This document shows positions 1 to 8,050 of a DNA stretch of 64,000 nucleotides, in pieces. A model generated the notes under the pieces. That model ran no database searches, had not been told where the DNA came from, and saw only the letters and a program-made list of their open reading frames with translations. The translations under genes and the position numbers were made by a program. This stretch comes from Deltaproteobacteria bacterium (GTDB lineage Bacteria > Myxococcota_A > Polyangia > DRWM01 > JAAZOP01): positions 62,001 through 126,000 of the forward strand of contig JACRCZ010000103.1 of assembly GCA_016218765.1 (NCBI GenBank), read 5' to 3'. Each line of letters opens with the position of its first letter. The stretch's first letter is position 1.

Positions 1-642
1 AACAACGCGGACGACGACTGCGATCCGTCCACCGCTGACGGCGCCGGGGATCCGCGGGTCGGCGGGGCGTGCGACGGGCCGGACCTCGATTCCTGCCCGG
101 AAGGAACCGGCTCGTGCACCGCAGGAGTCTTCGCCTGCAACGACACGTCGGGCAATTCCATCGAGGTCTGCGACATGGTCGACAACGACTGCGACGGGAC
201 CACGGACGAAGGCTACGTGCGCGACACCAACCCGCTGTGCACCGACGGCCTGTGGGACCTGGGCAGCATCTCGGGCGACATGGGTCCCGAGGCGACGAGC
301 GACTCGTACTGGACCGAGCAGTGGGAGTGGGTCACCCTGCGCGAGGACGACCTGCTCTCGAACATCCCCATCACCGGCACGCTGAGCCTGTGGAGCCCGC
401 CGGGCGTCGACTACAACCTCTACGTCTACTGCATTTCCTGCGGCGGCGACCTCGCCGGGTCGTCCACCGTGAGCGGGGCGACCGGCCACTACGACACCGT
501 GAACGTGCGCCGCGAGGACACCGGCGGTGACGACACGCTCGACCTCATCGTCGAGATCCGCCACGCCTCGTCGGCCGGCTGCGCCGACTGGTCGCTGACG
601 GTCGACGGCAATACGCCGGTCACCACCACCACCTGCCTGTAG
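1..642 (+). CDS. MopE-like secreted metal-binding protein, C-terminal part (5' end cut off by window edge)
   Basis: The reading frame is open from base 1, so the N-terminus lies to the left. The visible part has two Asp/Cys-rich motifs, NADDDCD near residue 3 and VDNDCDG near residue 60. These are typical of the 'putative metal-binding' MopE repeats of myxobacterial and methanotroph secreted proteins, where such DxDxDG-like loops bind calcium or copper. Four further Cys residues sit between the motifs. After them comes a compact beta-rich domain of about 130 residues with paired Cys (YCISC), which resembles a C-terminal beta-sandwich. It is probably extracellular or surface-attached. A GC-rich hairpin follows the stop, so it is probably the last gene of its unit. 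The exact role is unknown. Confidence 0.7.
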   Translation, partial: NNADDDCDPSTADGAGDPRVGGACDGPDLDSCPEGTGSCTAGVFACNDTSGNSIEVCDMVDNDCDGTTDEGYVRDTNPLCTDGLWDLGSISGDMGPEATSDSYWTEQWEWVTLREDDLLSNIPITGTLSLWSPPGVDYNLYVYCISCGGDLAGSSTVSGATGHYDTVNVRREDTGGDDTLDLIVEIRHASSAGCADWSLTVDGNTPVTTTTCL

Positions 643-651
643 CGGGCGTGC

Positions 652-683
652 GGCGGGGGCGGCGCCTTGCGCGCCGCCCCGCC
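652..683 (+). terminator. GC-rich hairpin after the MopE-like gene
   Basis: A stem of about 13 bp (GGCGGGGGCGGCGC against GCGCCGCCCCGCC, one bulged base) closes on a short loop ten bases after the stop codon. There is no T-run, so it would be a weak or non-canonical terminator. It lies immediately before the next start codon at 703. Confidence 0.4.
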
Positions 684-702
684 ACGTGCTGAACTGGCCC
701 AC

Positions 703-1299
703 ATGAGCAGACCACCCGCCCCCCACCGCCCGCGCCCGCCTCTCCTGCCGCTCGCCGCGGCCGTCGTCGCCGCGCTCGCGCCCGACGCCGCCGGCTCGAT
801 CGTGCGTGCCCTTTCGCTGACGCAGCTCGTCGAGCAGTCCGACTCGGTGGTGCTGGCCACGGTCGAGTCGGCGTCGTCGGCGTGGCTCGACGGTCGCATC
901 GTCACCGACTCCGTCGTGGTCGTCGGCGAGGGTTTGGCGGGCGCGGCGGGCGGCGAGCGGATGGTCGTGCGTACGCTGGGGGGCGAGGTCGACGGGATCG
1001 GCCAGAAGGTCTTCGGGGAGCCGCAACTCCGGTGGGGCGAGCGGTACCTGCTGTTCCTGGAAGAGTACCCCGCCGGCGGCGGGCCTTCGAGCGCGATCTT
1101 CCGAGCGGTCGGGATGTCCCAAGGTGCCCTGCCGGTGGTCGACGGTCCGGGTGGCGCCCGTGTCGTGCCGAACCCCGACCTGCCGGAGCTGGTCGAGCCC
1201 GGGGTGGAGATGTCGGTGGGGCCCTGGCTCGACGTGCCTCGGCCCCTGGAGGACGTCCTGACCGAGGTCCGCGCGGCGGTGGACGAGGCGGGGAATTGA
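703..1299 (+). CDS. small secreted protein of unknown function, upstream of matrixin gene
   Basis: This 198-residue protein starts at an ATG that gives a clear signal peptide: residues 1-35 are a Pro-rich n-region, a Leu/Ala core and a cleavable end near AGS. An earlier in-frame TTG at 667 is possible, but it would push the signal peptide inward and lies inside the hairpin. The mature part is beta-rich, with SDSVVLATVESASSAW and a Gly-rich middle, and no motif I recognise. In myxobacterial genomes such short secreted proteins often sit directly before matrixin-type proteases, as here (18 bases between stop and next start). A role as partner or inhibitor of the protease is only a guess. Confidence 0.6.
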   Translation: MSRPPAPHRPRPPLLPLAAAVVAALAPDAAGSIVRALSLTQLVEQSDSVVLATVESASSAWLDGRIVTDSVVVVGEGLAGAAGGERMVVRTLGGEVDGIGQKVFGEPQLRWGERYLLFLEEYPAGGGPSSAIFRAVGMSQGALPVVDGPGGARVVPNPDLPELVEPGVEMSVGPWLDVPRPLEDVLTEVRAAVDEAGN

Positions 1300-1300
1300 G

Positions 1301-1330
1301 ACCACCGATGAACACCGATGGACACCGATA
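1301..1330 (+). repeat. dispersed repeat family A (ACCGATGAACACCGATGG type)
   Basis: Three head-to-tail copies of a degenerate 9-10 base unit (ACCGATG, with AACACC or GACACC spacers). The same sequence in other orientations and slight variants occurs at 26166-26200 and in the tandem array at 62971-63171. The start codon of the matrixin gene (1318) is inside this copy, so its first residues (MDTDR) are repeat-derived. Confidence 0.75.
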
Positions 1331-2193
1331 GGGAAGGGACCAGGACGGGGCCGTCTCCGCTGCTTCGTCCGTGCTCAGCCGTGCTCGTCTGTGGCTGCTG
1401 CGTGCTGCTCTGCGTTTCTCCGGCGCGGGCTTGGGTCCAGGCGACGACCGAGGAGGCGCCGCACCGGCCGCTGCACGTGGCCGACTCCAACTGTCTGCAG
1501 TACGTGGTTGCCGCCGGATGCTCGGCGGACGTCCCGAGCGACGATTGCCTCGTCGCCGTGACATTGGGGATGCGTGCCTGGGACCTGCGCGGCTCGCACT
1601 TCCGCTTCCGTCCGACTCCCGAAGTGACGTGCTGCGGCGCGGGCTATGAGCGGGACTGGACGAACACCAACTGTGTCGAGTGGCGCGAGGATCGCTGGCC
1701 CGGCGAGTACGGAGCGAGCACGATCGCGCTGACGACCTTGACGTACGACCCGGCGAACGGGGCCATCCTGGATGCGGACGTCGAGCTGAACGGGGTCGGC
1801 TACCGCTTCGGCACTGACTGCTCGGCGGACGTCATGGACATCCAGAACACGATTGCCCACGAGGCGGGCCACATGCTCGGGCTCGACCACACCGACGTCT
1901 TCGGGGCCACGATGCGTGTCTACAGCGGACCAGGCGATTGCTCGCTGCGCGACCTGGCCCCCGACGACGTGGAGGGTGCGACCACGCTCTACCCCTATGC
2001 CGCCGACCCCGGCGTGTGCCAGCCCCCTCACGGCGGGCTCAACGCGGACTGCTCCGACCCGCCGCCGGATCCCGGCTCCTGCGGTTGCCGCGCGCCCGGG
2101 TCGCAGCCGGGTCCTGCCGCTTCGCTCGTCGCGCTCGCGTTCGTGGTCGTGGCGTTCAGGATCCGGCGCCGTCGGTCCCGGCCGGTGCGCTGA
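1318..2193 (+). CDS. matrixin-family zinc metalloprotease with MYXO-CTERM-like tail
   Basis: Secreted zinc endopeptidase of 291 residues. The metzincin motif HEAGHMLGLDH lies near residues 181-191, giving three zinc-binding His and the catalytic Glu. A Met follows shortly after, as expected for the Met-turn (ATMRVY). N-terminal residues 20-40 form a hydrophobic signal segment ending in SPARA. Several Cys pairs suggest disulphides. The C-terminus has a Gly/Cys-rich stretch (GSCGCRAPG), a hydrophobic helix and RIRRRRSR, which is the architecture of MYXO-CTERM sorting signals. It would therefore be anchored and processed at the outer surface. The start codon falls inside a dispersed repeat, and no better upstream start was seen. 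Substrate unknown. Confidence 0.85.
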   Translation: MDTDREGTRTGPSPLLRPCSAVLVCGCCVLLCVSPARAWVQATTEEAPHRPLHVADSNCLQYVVAAGCSADVPSDDCLVAVTLGMRAWDLRGSHFRFRPTPEVTCCGAGYERDWTNTNCVEWREDRWPGEYGASTIALTTLTYDPANGAILDADVELNGVGYRFGTDCSADVMDIQNTIAHEAGHMLGLDHTDVFGATMRVYSGPGDCSLRDLAPDDVEGATTLYPYAADPGVCQPPHGGLNADCSDPPPDPGSCGCRAPGSQPGPAASLVALAFVVVAFRIRRRRSRPVR

Positions 2194-2381
2194 ACGTCCG
2201 TCGGGGTTTCGCCGGGCGGAACGGCGCCCCACGCGGCAAAATGCCCCAAACGTGGCTCCGGCCCGCTAGCCCGGCAATTCCGCCCGATCGGCGCGGGTCA
2301 GCGCCGTGCCCGAGCGCGACAGGGCGGAACGCCACAATCGCCGTGGGAGCATCCCGCGCCGATTCCGAGGAGTTGGCGCGA

Positions 2382-2397
2382 TGGCACACGTCCCGCA
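2382..2397 (+). promoter_or_regulatory. weak sigma-54-like promoter upstream of receiver gene
   Basis: TGGCAC is followed at the correct ten-base spacing (GG-N10-GC) by CCGCA instead of TTGCW. The -24 half is perfect and the -12 half poor, so this may be chance. It lies about 50 bases before the chosen start of the response-regulator gene. Confidence 0.2.
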
Positions 2398-2447
2398 GGA
2401 GTCGGCGGCGGAGCCCGCGTGCGGATGCGGGAACGGGGTCGCGGACG

Positions 2448-2930
2448 ATGGTGTGGGACGGAGAACAAAGGCTCGACGCATCGCCCGGTACCGCGGTCCC
2501 CGCTGCTCCCTCCATGTCCCCGGTCCCGCCGCCGTCGATCCTGCTGGCCGACGACGACGACGAACTTCGGGAGACTCTGGCGCTGGCTCTTCGGGCCGCC
2601 GGGTACGCGGTGGTCGAGGCGAAGACGGGATTGCAGCTCGCCGCGCTCGTGCGGCGGAGGATCGTCGAGTGCGGTTCGTGCCCCGAGGTGCAGCTCGTCA
2701 TCAGCGACATCCAGATGCCCGGCTGTTCGGGGCTCGATGTGCTGCACGTCATGCGCGAGGTCGGCGTGGCCGTCCCCGTCGTCCTCATCACCGGCTTCCC
2801 CGACCCGGGGGTGCTCGCCGAGGCACGACGCCTGGGCGCCCGCGCGATTCTGGAGAAGCCGTTCGAGCTGGACGACCTGGGCGCCGCCGTGGGCGCCCTG
2901 GTCCCTTTGGCCGCCGGGAGGAACCCATGA
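2448..2930 (+). CDS. single-domain response regulator (receiver domain)
   Basis: A CheY-like receiver occupies residues 28-155. It has the acidic pocket LLADDDDE, the phospho-acceptor Asp in VISDIQMPG, the conserved Thr in LITGF and the Lys in LEKPFE. There is no output domain, so it would act through protein contacts or phosphorelay. An ATG at 2514 (138 residues, starting MSPVPPPS) is an equally good start; neither candidate has a strong ribosome-binding site. It overlaps the next receiver gene by ATGA, so the two are translationally coupled. No kinase is adjacent, so it is an orphan within this window. A 254-base stretch between the matrixin stop and this gene holds no convincing gene. Confidence 0.8.
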   Translation: MVWDGEQRLDASPGTAVPAAPSMSPVPPPSILLADDDDELRETLALALRAAGYAVVEAKTGLQLAALVRRRIVECGSCPEVQLVISDIQMPGCSGLDVLHVMREVGVAVPVVLITGFPDPGVLAEARRLGARAILEKPFELDDLGAAVGALVPLAAGRNP

Positions 2931-3316
2931 CGCGCATCCTGCTTGTCGAGTCCGAGAGCCAGGCCGGTCGCGGCGTGGCCGGAACGCTGCGCGACGACGG
3001 CTTCGACGTTCTGGACTTCCGGGACGGGCGGGACCTGTTCCAGCGCGTCCGCGCGGCGCTAGGAACGTGCGACGACGCGACGCCGACGGCCGTCGTCGCC
3101 GACGTGTGTTCGCAGACGCCCTGCTGCCGCCAGATGCTCCACGCCGTGCGCGACTCCGACCGTCCCGTGCCGGTGATTCTCGCCGCGCCGCCCGCGGATT
3201 GTGACGGCCGGGCCGCCGCCTACCGTCTCGGGGCCGACGCGGTCGTCGATCGTCCGCTCGATCCCGACCAGGTCCTCGCCGCCCTCGAGCTGGTTCTGCT
3301 GCACCAGGCCGACTAG
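2927..3316 (+). CDS. degenerate receiver-domain protein
   Basis: This 129-residue protein has a receiver fold pattern: the beta-1 strand RILLVESES replaces the usual acidic pair with Glu, VVADVCSQ holds the candidate phospho-Asp, and DAVVDRPLD replaces the conserved Lys-Pro by Arg-Pro. The conserved Lys needed for phospho-signalling is thus missing. It probably either binds its partner without phosphorylation or competes with the intact receiver encoded just upstream, with which it overlaps by four bases (ATGA). Three Cys residues in VCSQTPCCRQ are unusual for this family and could be redox-sensitive. A strong hairpin about 95 bases downstream probably ends the transcript. Confidence 0.7.
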   Translation: MTRILLVESESQAGRGVAGTLRDDGFDVLDFRDGRDLFQRVRAALGTCDDATPTAVVADVCSQTPCCRQMLHAVRDSDRPVPVILAAPPADCDGRAAAYRLGADAVVDRPLDPDQVLAALELVLLHQAD

Positions 3317-3410
3317 GCAGACCGCCCGGCCGCGCACCTCGGACGCGTCCGCGGATCGCGGGCTCCCGTCCGGAAGCTGCCGCGGATCGGTCCCGGATCG
3401 CGTCTCCGGC

Positions 3411-3445
3411 GGCGCGGCGGGATCGCCTTTGGTTCCCGCCGCGCC
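3411..3445 (+). terminator. strong hairpin after the receiver genes
   Basis: A perfect 12-bp stem (GGCGCGGCGGGA pairing with TCCCGCCGCGCC) encloses an 11-base loop. No long T-run follows (only ...TTCATTG). Its place between the two-gene receiver unit and the next operon fits a terminator. Confidence 0.5.
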
Positions 3446-3554
3446 GCGCCCCGTTCATTGTCGTCCGGAGGTCGTCGCGCACCTGCGCGTCGCGAACCGG
3501 TGATTAGCATCCCCCCGTGGGGACGAGCCGACCGGAAGAGGGGGAGTCGCGAAG

Positions 3555-5207
3555 GTGAACAACGGGGCAGAACGGGAGAAGGGCGCCGTAGCGGGAGCGG
3601 TTTCCGCCGCGGGCGGAGTGCAGAGCAGGTCCGGTCGCGGCGGCGATCGGCTGCGCCGATGGGTCGTGGCCGGCCTGGTGGTTCTGGCGGCGGCCATCGC
3701 CGCGTTCAAGATCGTCGCGCTCGACTACCGTCCGCTCGATGCGCTGCCTCGAGTGCTGTACCGGGTGTCGTTCGAGATGCGGCTGGACGGGATGGGGCGC
3801 GAGATCAGCGTCCGGACGTTCCTTCCCGCCTCGACGGACACGCAGGTGGTCAGCGAGGAGGAGGACGCGGCGCCGGCGTTCCACTTTTCGGCGGAGCCGA
3901 GCGGCGGCGATCGGACGGGCCGGTGGGTCGGCTCCGACGTGCCGCGGGGCGCCGCCATCCGGCACTCGTTCTCGGTGATGCTGCGGCCCGTGCGCTACGA
4001 GCTCGATCCGGGCCTGGCGGTGCCGCTGGCCTATCCGCCGTCGGTGACGCGCTACCTGCGACCGGAGGACGCGATCCAGGTGGACGCTCCGGAGATCGAG
4101 GCGGCACTGGGACGGCTCGGAGCGGATCGGGGTACGGTTGCGCACCGCCTGCGCGCGGTCTTCGATGCCGTGCACGTCATGGGGTGGCGGCCGTACAAGG
4201 GCGAGACCGACGCGCTGACCGCGTTGCGGCTGGGAGAGGCGAGCTGCAACGGCAAGGGCCGGCTCTTCGTGGCGTTGGCCCGCGCCGCGGGGATCCCCGC
4301 GCGACTCGTCGGCGGACTCATCCTGGAGTCGGGGAGCAAGCGCACCTCGCACCAGTGGACCGAGGCGTGGGTCGCGGGGCATTGGGTGCCCTTCTGTCCG
4401 ACCAACGGACACTTCGCGTCGCTCCCCGACCGGTACCTCACGCTGTACCACGGGGACGAGGTGCTCTTCCGGCACACCGCCGACATCAACTTCGACTGGC
4501 GCTTCGTGACGACGGCGAGCATGGTTCCGTCGCCCGCGGCGCGGGCCTGGATGGCGCCCGTCAACGTCTGGGGGCTCTTCGAGCGGCTCGGGCTGCCGTT
4601 CTCGCTGCTCGGCGCCCTGCTCTTGCTGCCGTTCGGCGCGCTGGTCGTCGTCGTGTTGCGCAACGTCGTGGGCCTGCCGACGTTCGGGGTCTTCCTGCCC
4701 GCGCTGCTGGCGGCCGCGGCATCCGGCACGGGGGCCGCGTGGGCGGTGGGCGGGGTGTCGCTCCTGGTCCTGGCCACGGCGGGCGCGCGGGCGTTGCTGG
4801 AGCGGCTCCACCTGCTGCGCGCGCCGATGCTCGCCGTGCTGCTGGCCGTGGTGACCACGACGATGCTCCTGCTGAGCCTGGCGGGCGAGCAGCTCGGGGC
4901 CTGGGGTCTGACGAAGATCGTGCTGTTCCCGATCGTCGTCATGGCGATCACGGTCGAGCGCTTCCATCTCGTGGCGGTCGAGCGCGGCATCGGCACCGCG
5001 CTCGGCGAGCTGGGCGGGACGGTCGTGGCGATGCTGGCCTGCTACGTGGTGATGAGCTCGCTGGCCCTGCAGGCGCTGCTGATCGGGTTCCCGGAAGTGC
5101 TGCTGCTGGTGATCGCCGCGGACATCTACCTCGGCCGATGGGTGGGCGTCCGGCTCATCGAGTACGTGCGGTTCCGGCGGGTGCTCGCGCCGGGAGGCGT
5201 GCGATGA
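3555..5207 (+). CDS. inactive transglutaminase domain fused to multi-helix membrane region
   Basis: 550 residues starting at a GTG. There is one membrane helix near 36-58 and a periplasmic region of about 330 residues that includes a transglutaminase-like fold near 215-300: ASCNGKGR with the Cys, then HQWTEAW with the His. The third catalytic residue is replaced, FCPTNG standing where active enzymes have a DPT-type motif, so it is probably not catalytic. Residues 345-535 form a bundle of about seven hydrophobic helices. This matches the 'inactive transglutaminase plus 7TM' family, whose genes typically sit next to a RimK-related ATP-grasp ligase, as here (ATGA overlap). Probably an inner-membrane scaffold for peptide or amino-acid ligation to envelope proteins; the function is not established. 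Confidence 0.85.
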   Translation: MNNGAEREKGAVAGAVSAAGGVQSRSGRGGDRLRRWVVAGLVVLAAAIAAFKIVALDYRPLDALPRVLYRVSFEMRLDGMGREISVRTFLPASTDTQVVSEEEDAAPAFHFSAEPSGGDRTGRWVGSDVPRGAAIRHSFSVMLRPVRYELDPGLAVPLAYPPSVTRYLRPEDAIQVDAPEIEAALGRLGADRGTVAHRLRAVFDAVHVMGWRPYKGETDALTALRLGEASCNGKGRLFVALARAAGIPARLVGGLILESGSKRTSHQWTEAWVAGHWVPFCPTNGHFASLPDRYLTLYHGDEVLFRHTADINFDWRFVTTASMVPSPAARAWMAPVNVWGLFERLGLPFSLLGALLLLPFGALVVVVLRNVVGLPTFGVFLPALLAAAASGTGAAWAVGGVSLLVLATAGARALLERLHLLRAPMLAVLLAVVTTTMLLLSLAGEQLGAWGLTKIVLFPIVVMAITVERFHLVAVERGIGTALGELGGTVVAMLACYVVMSSLALQALLIGFPEVLLLVIAADIYLGRWVGVRLIEYVRFRRVLAPGGVR

Positions 5208-6109
5208 GCGACGCGGCCCTCGACCGTGGATGGCGCGCCCTGCTGCGCCGGCGCACGGCGCTGGTGGGCATCAACCGCCGGAACCTCGACTTCATCCACG
5301 AGCACAACGAGCGGCGGTACTACCCGTTGGCGGACGACAAGCTCCTGGCCAAGGAGGCCCTCACGGCGGCGGGTGTGCGGGTGCCGCGTACGCTCGCGGT
5401 GTGCGGTCGGCTGGCCGACGTGCCGGACGCGATCGAGCGGCTGGGCGGGTTCGACGAGTTCGTGGTCAAGCCGGCGCGGGGCTCGGGCGGCGGCGGCATC
5501 CTGGTCGCGGCCGGCCGTGCGGGCGCCGGTCGGTGGAGGTCGGCGGCGGGCGGCGAGATCGGCACGGCCGAGCTGCGCCGGCACCTGGCGGAGATCGTCT
5601 TCGGCGCCTACGCGTTGTGGGGCGGGCTGGGGGATCGGGCACTGATCGAGGAGCGGATCGAGCCGCACGAGTCGTTGCGGGAGCTGTGGCCGCACGGATT
5701 GCCCGACATCCGCGTGATCACCCTCGAAGGCGAGCCGCGCATCGCGATGCTCCGCGTCCCCACGTCGCGCTCCGGCGGACGGGCGAACCTGCACCAGGGC
5801 GGCGTGGGCGTCGCGGTGGACCTGGCGAGCGGCCGGATGAGTCGTGCCGTGCTCGCGGGGGCGCCGATCGAGCGGCATCCCGATTCCGGCCGGCCGCTGG
5901 TCGGCGTCGTCGTGCCGTCGTGGGCCGCCGTCATCGACCTCGCCCGTCGCGCCGCCCGCGCCGTGCCGCTCGGGTACCTCGGCGTCGACCTGGTACTGGA
6001 CCGCTCCGCTTCGCCGCTGGTGCTGGAGCTCAACGTCCGGCCGGGCCTGGAGATCCAGAACGTGCACGGCCGGGGTCTGGCCGAGTTCCTGGGGGAGGAG
6101 GAGGCATGA
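5204..6109 (+). CDS. RimK-related alpha-L-glutamate-ligase-like ATP-grasp protein
   Basis: 301 residues. ATP-grasp features: FVVKPARGSGGGGI is the phosphate-binding lid near residues 85-98, LIEERIEP follows the adenine region, and VLELNVRPGLEIQN near 272-285 supplies the Mg-binding Glu and Asn. Family members catalyse ATP-dependent amide-bond formation between a carboxylate and an amino acid. RimK itself adds Glu to ribosomal protein S6, but this branch is the one co-encoded with the inactive-transglutaminase membrane protein, so its substrate is probably different. It overlaps the preceding gene by ATGA and the following TPR gene by four bases, which implies a tightly coupled operon. Cytoplasmic: no signal peptide. 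Confidence 0.85.
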   Translation: MSDAALDRGWRALLRRRTALVGINRRNLDFIHEHNERRYYPLADDKLLAKEALTAAGVRVPRTLAVCGRLADVPDAIERLGGFDEFVVKPARGSGGGGILVAAGRAGAGRWRSAAGGEIGTAELRRHLAEIVFGAYALWGGLGDRALIEERIEPHESLRELWPHGLPDIRVITLEGEPRIAMLRVPTSRSGGRANLHQGGVGVAVDLASGRMSRAVLAGAPIERHPDSGRPLVGVVVPSWAAVIDLARRAARAVPLGYLGVDLVLDRSASPLVLELNVRPGLEIQNVHGRGLAEFLGEEEA

Positions 6110-8037
6110 CGGGAGGACGGGGTCCGGATCGGGTGTGGCCGATCCTGGCGCTGCTGGTCGCGATGATCGGTGGTGCCGCGGGGCTGGAGGCGCTGGCGTC
6201 GCACCGCGCCGCGGACGCCGTGGTCGTCACGGTCGGTGCGGCCGCGGTGGCGACGGCGGGCGATACGGACGACCCGGAGGTGCCGGACGGTCCCGCGACG
6301 GAACAGCCGGTCCTGAACGAGGCGCACCGGCATGCGCGGACCGCCGCGCGGCGGGGCGAGTGGGGCACGGCGCTGCCGGCCTTCGAGGCGCTCGTGTCGT
6401 CCCGCCCGGGGGACGGGGCGCTGCGCGGCGAGTACGGCTACTGGCTGCTGGCGGCGGACCGTCCGGACGAGGCGCGCGCGGTGCTGGAGCAGGCGGTGCT
6501 CCTGGACGGGCAGGACCCGGCCATTGCGCTGAACCTCGGCGTGGCGCTGCACCGCAGCGGCGACGACGCGGCCGCCGAGCGCGAGTACCGCCGGGCCCTC
6601 GCGCTCGATCCGGGCTTCGCCGCGGCGCGCGTGGCGCTGGGGAGCCTTCTCGCCCGCACCGGGCGCCGCGCCGAGGCCGTGCCGATCCTTGAGTCCGCCG
6701 CGCGCGAGGGCGACAACCCCAGTCGTGCGCGTGCGCTCGCGGCGCTGGGCTCGATCGAGCTTGCCGAGGGACGGCGCGAGGAAGCCGAGCGTTTTTTCGA
6801 CGCGGCGATCGCCCGGGCACCGGCCCAGGTCGAGATCCGGCTGCGGGTGGGGAGGTCCTGGCTGGCCGCGGGAGCCGCCGCCGATCCGGCGCGGGCCGTG
6901 GAGGTCATCCAGGAGGCGGCCCGGCTGGCCCCCGACGTCGCCGAGGTGCACCGGGCGCTCGGGTGGGCGCTGGAGCGTGCCGCGCGCGACGCCGAGGCCC
7001 GGCTGGCGTACGACGAAGCGCTGGAGCTCGACGCCGGGGACACGTTCTCCCGACGGCGCCTGCTCCGCCTCGCGCTCGACCGTCGCGACTTCGCCCTCGC
7101 GCGCCTGCACGCCGCACGGCTGGTGGATGCCGCGCCCGACGAGCCCGAGCACCACTTCCTGGCCGCCCTGGTCGCGGCCCGCGCCGGGGAATGGGAAGAC
7201 GCGCGCGCGGCCTACCGCGACGCCATCGCGCGGATGGGGGGGACCTACCCCGAGGCGTACTTCAATCTCGGCAAGCTGGAGAGCGACGCAGGGAACCCGG
7301 AGGCGGCGATCGAGGCCTACCGCACCGCGACCGAACAGCGGCCCGACTACGTCGAGGCGTGGAACAACCTCGGGCTGGTGCTGGCGCGGTCGGGGAGGAC
7401 GGAGGAGTCGGAGACGAGCTACCGGCAGGCCATCGCCCGGGAGGACGACTATGCCCCGGCATGGCTCAACCTCGGCCGGCTGCTCTCGGCGGCCGACCGG
7501 CACGACGAGGCGATCCTCGCGCTGCGGCGCGCGGGCGAGCTCCGGCCGCACTACCCCGAGGCGCTGCTCGACCTCGGCGTCGCCTACTCCCGCGCCGGCC
7601 GCGTCCCGGACGCCATCGAGACCTACCGGCGCCTGCTCGCGGACGAGCCCCGCTACGCGCGAGGCTGGTACAACCTCGGCCTCGCACTGGACGAGTCGGG
7701 TCGCGACGCCGAGGCGGAGCGCGCCTTCCGCGAGGCGATGGCCGTCGATCCCGAGCACGCGGCGTCGCTGCGCAACCTTGCCGAGCTGGTGGACCGCGCC
7801 GGGCGCCGCGGAGAGGCGCTCGTCCTGTACCAGGAGCTGCTCGACCGGTCGCCGGAGGACGATGCCGCACGTCTCGCGCTCGCCGAGCTGCGCCGCCGGC
7901 TCGGCGACTCCGACGGCTGCGTCCACGACGTCCGGGCCGTCCTGGCCAAGGCGCCGGACGACGCGAAGGCCCTCCGGCTGCTGGAACGGTGCGCCGGGGC
8001 CGCGACGTCGCCCGACGAGGGGGGCGGCGGCGCATGA
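6106..8037 (+). CDS. membrane-anchored TPR-repeat protein
   Basis: 643 residues. An N-terminal hydrophobic segment (residues 10-27) is a signal anchor. From about residue 75 to the end there are roughly fifteen tandem 34-residue tetratricopeptide repeats with the usual W-LG-Y-A-P spacing, for example YVEAWNNLGLVLARSGR and YAPAWLNLGRLLSAADR. TPR superhelices bind peptides or assemble complexes. Because it overlaps the ATP-grasp ligase gene upstream and is followed by another TPR protein and a beta-barrel-like protein, it probably forms the periplasmic part of an envelope assembly or export complex. The strong SD (GAGGAGGAGG) supports the ATG. Two Cys near the C-terminus (DGCVHDV, LERCAG) may form a disulphide. 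Confidence 0.8.
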   Translation: MTGGRGPDRVWPILALLVAMIGGAAGLEALASHRAADAVVVTVGAAAVATAGDTDDPEVPDGPATEQPVLNEAHRHARTAARRGEWGTALPAFEALVSSRPGDGALRGEYGYWLLAADRPDEARAVLEQAVLLDGQDPAIALNLGVALHRSGDDAAAEREYRRALALDPGFAAARVALGSLLARTGRRAEAVPILESAAREGDNPSRARALAALGSIELAEGRREEAERFFDAAIARAPAQVEIRLRVGRSWLAAGAAADPARAVEVIQEAARLAPDVAEVHRALGWALERAARDAEARLAYDEALELDAGDTFSRRRLLRLALDRRDFALARLHAARLVDAAPDEPEHHFLAALVAARAGEWEDARAAYRDAIARMGGTYPEAYFNLGKLESDAGNPEAAIEAYRTATEQRPDYVEAWNNLGLVLARSGRTEESETSYRQAIAREDDYAPAWLNLGRLLSAADRHDEAILALRRAGELRPHYPEALLDLGVAYSRAGRVPDAIETYRRLLADEPRYARGWYNLGLALDESGRDAEAERAFREAMAVDPEHAASLRNLAELVDRAGRRGEALVLYQELLDRSPEDDAARLALAELRRRLGDSDGCVHDVRAVLAKAPDDAKALRLLERCAGAATSPDEGGGGA

Positions 8038-8050
8038 TGGGAGGAACCGC

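Noticed and set aside
489-1490. Long minus-strand ORFs over the secreted protein and matrixin genes (489-1490, 902-1564, 1375-2232)
   Set aside because: They are Arg/Pro/Ala-rich, typical shadow frames of high-GC coding sequence, with no domain or ribosome-binding support.
4240-4420. Active transglutaminase/protease domain
   Set aside because: Cys and His are present, but the Asp position reads FCPTNG, and the family is known for inactive members.
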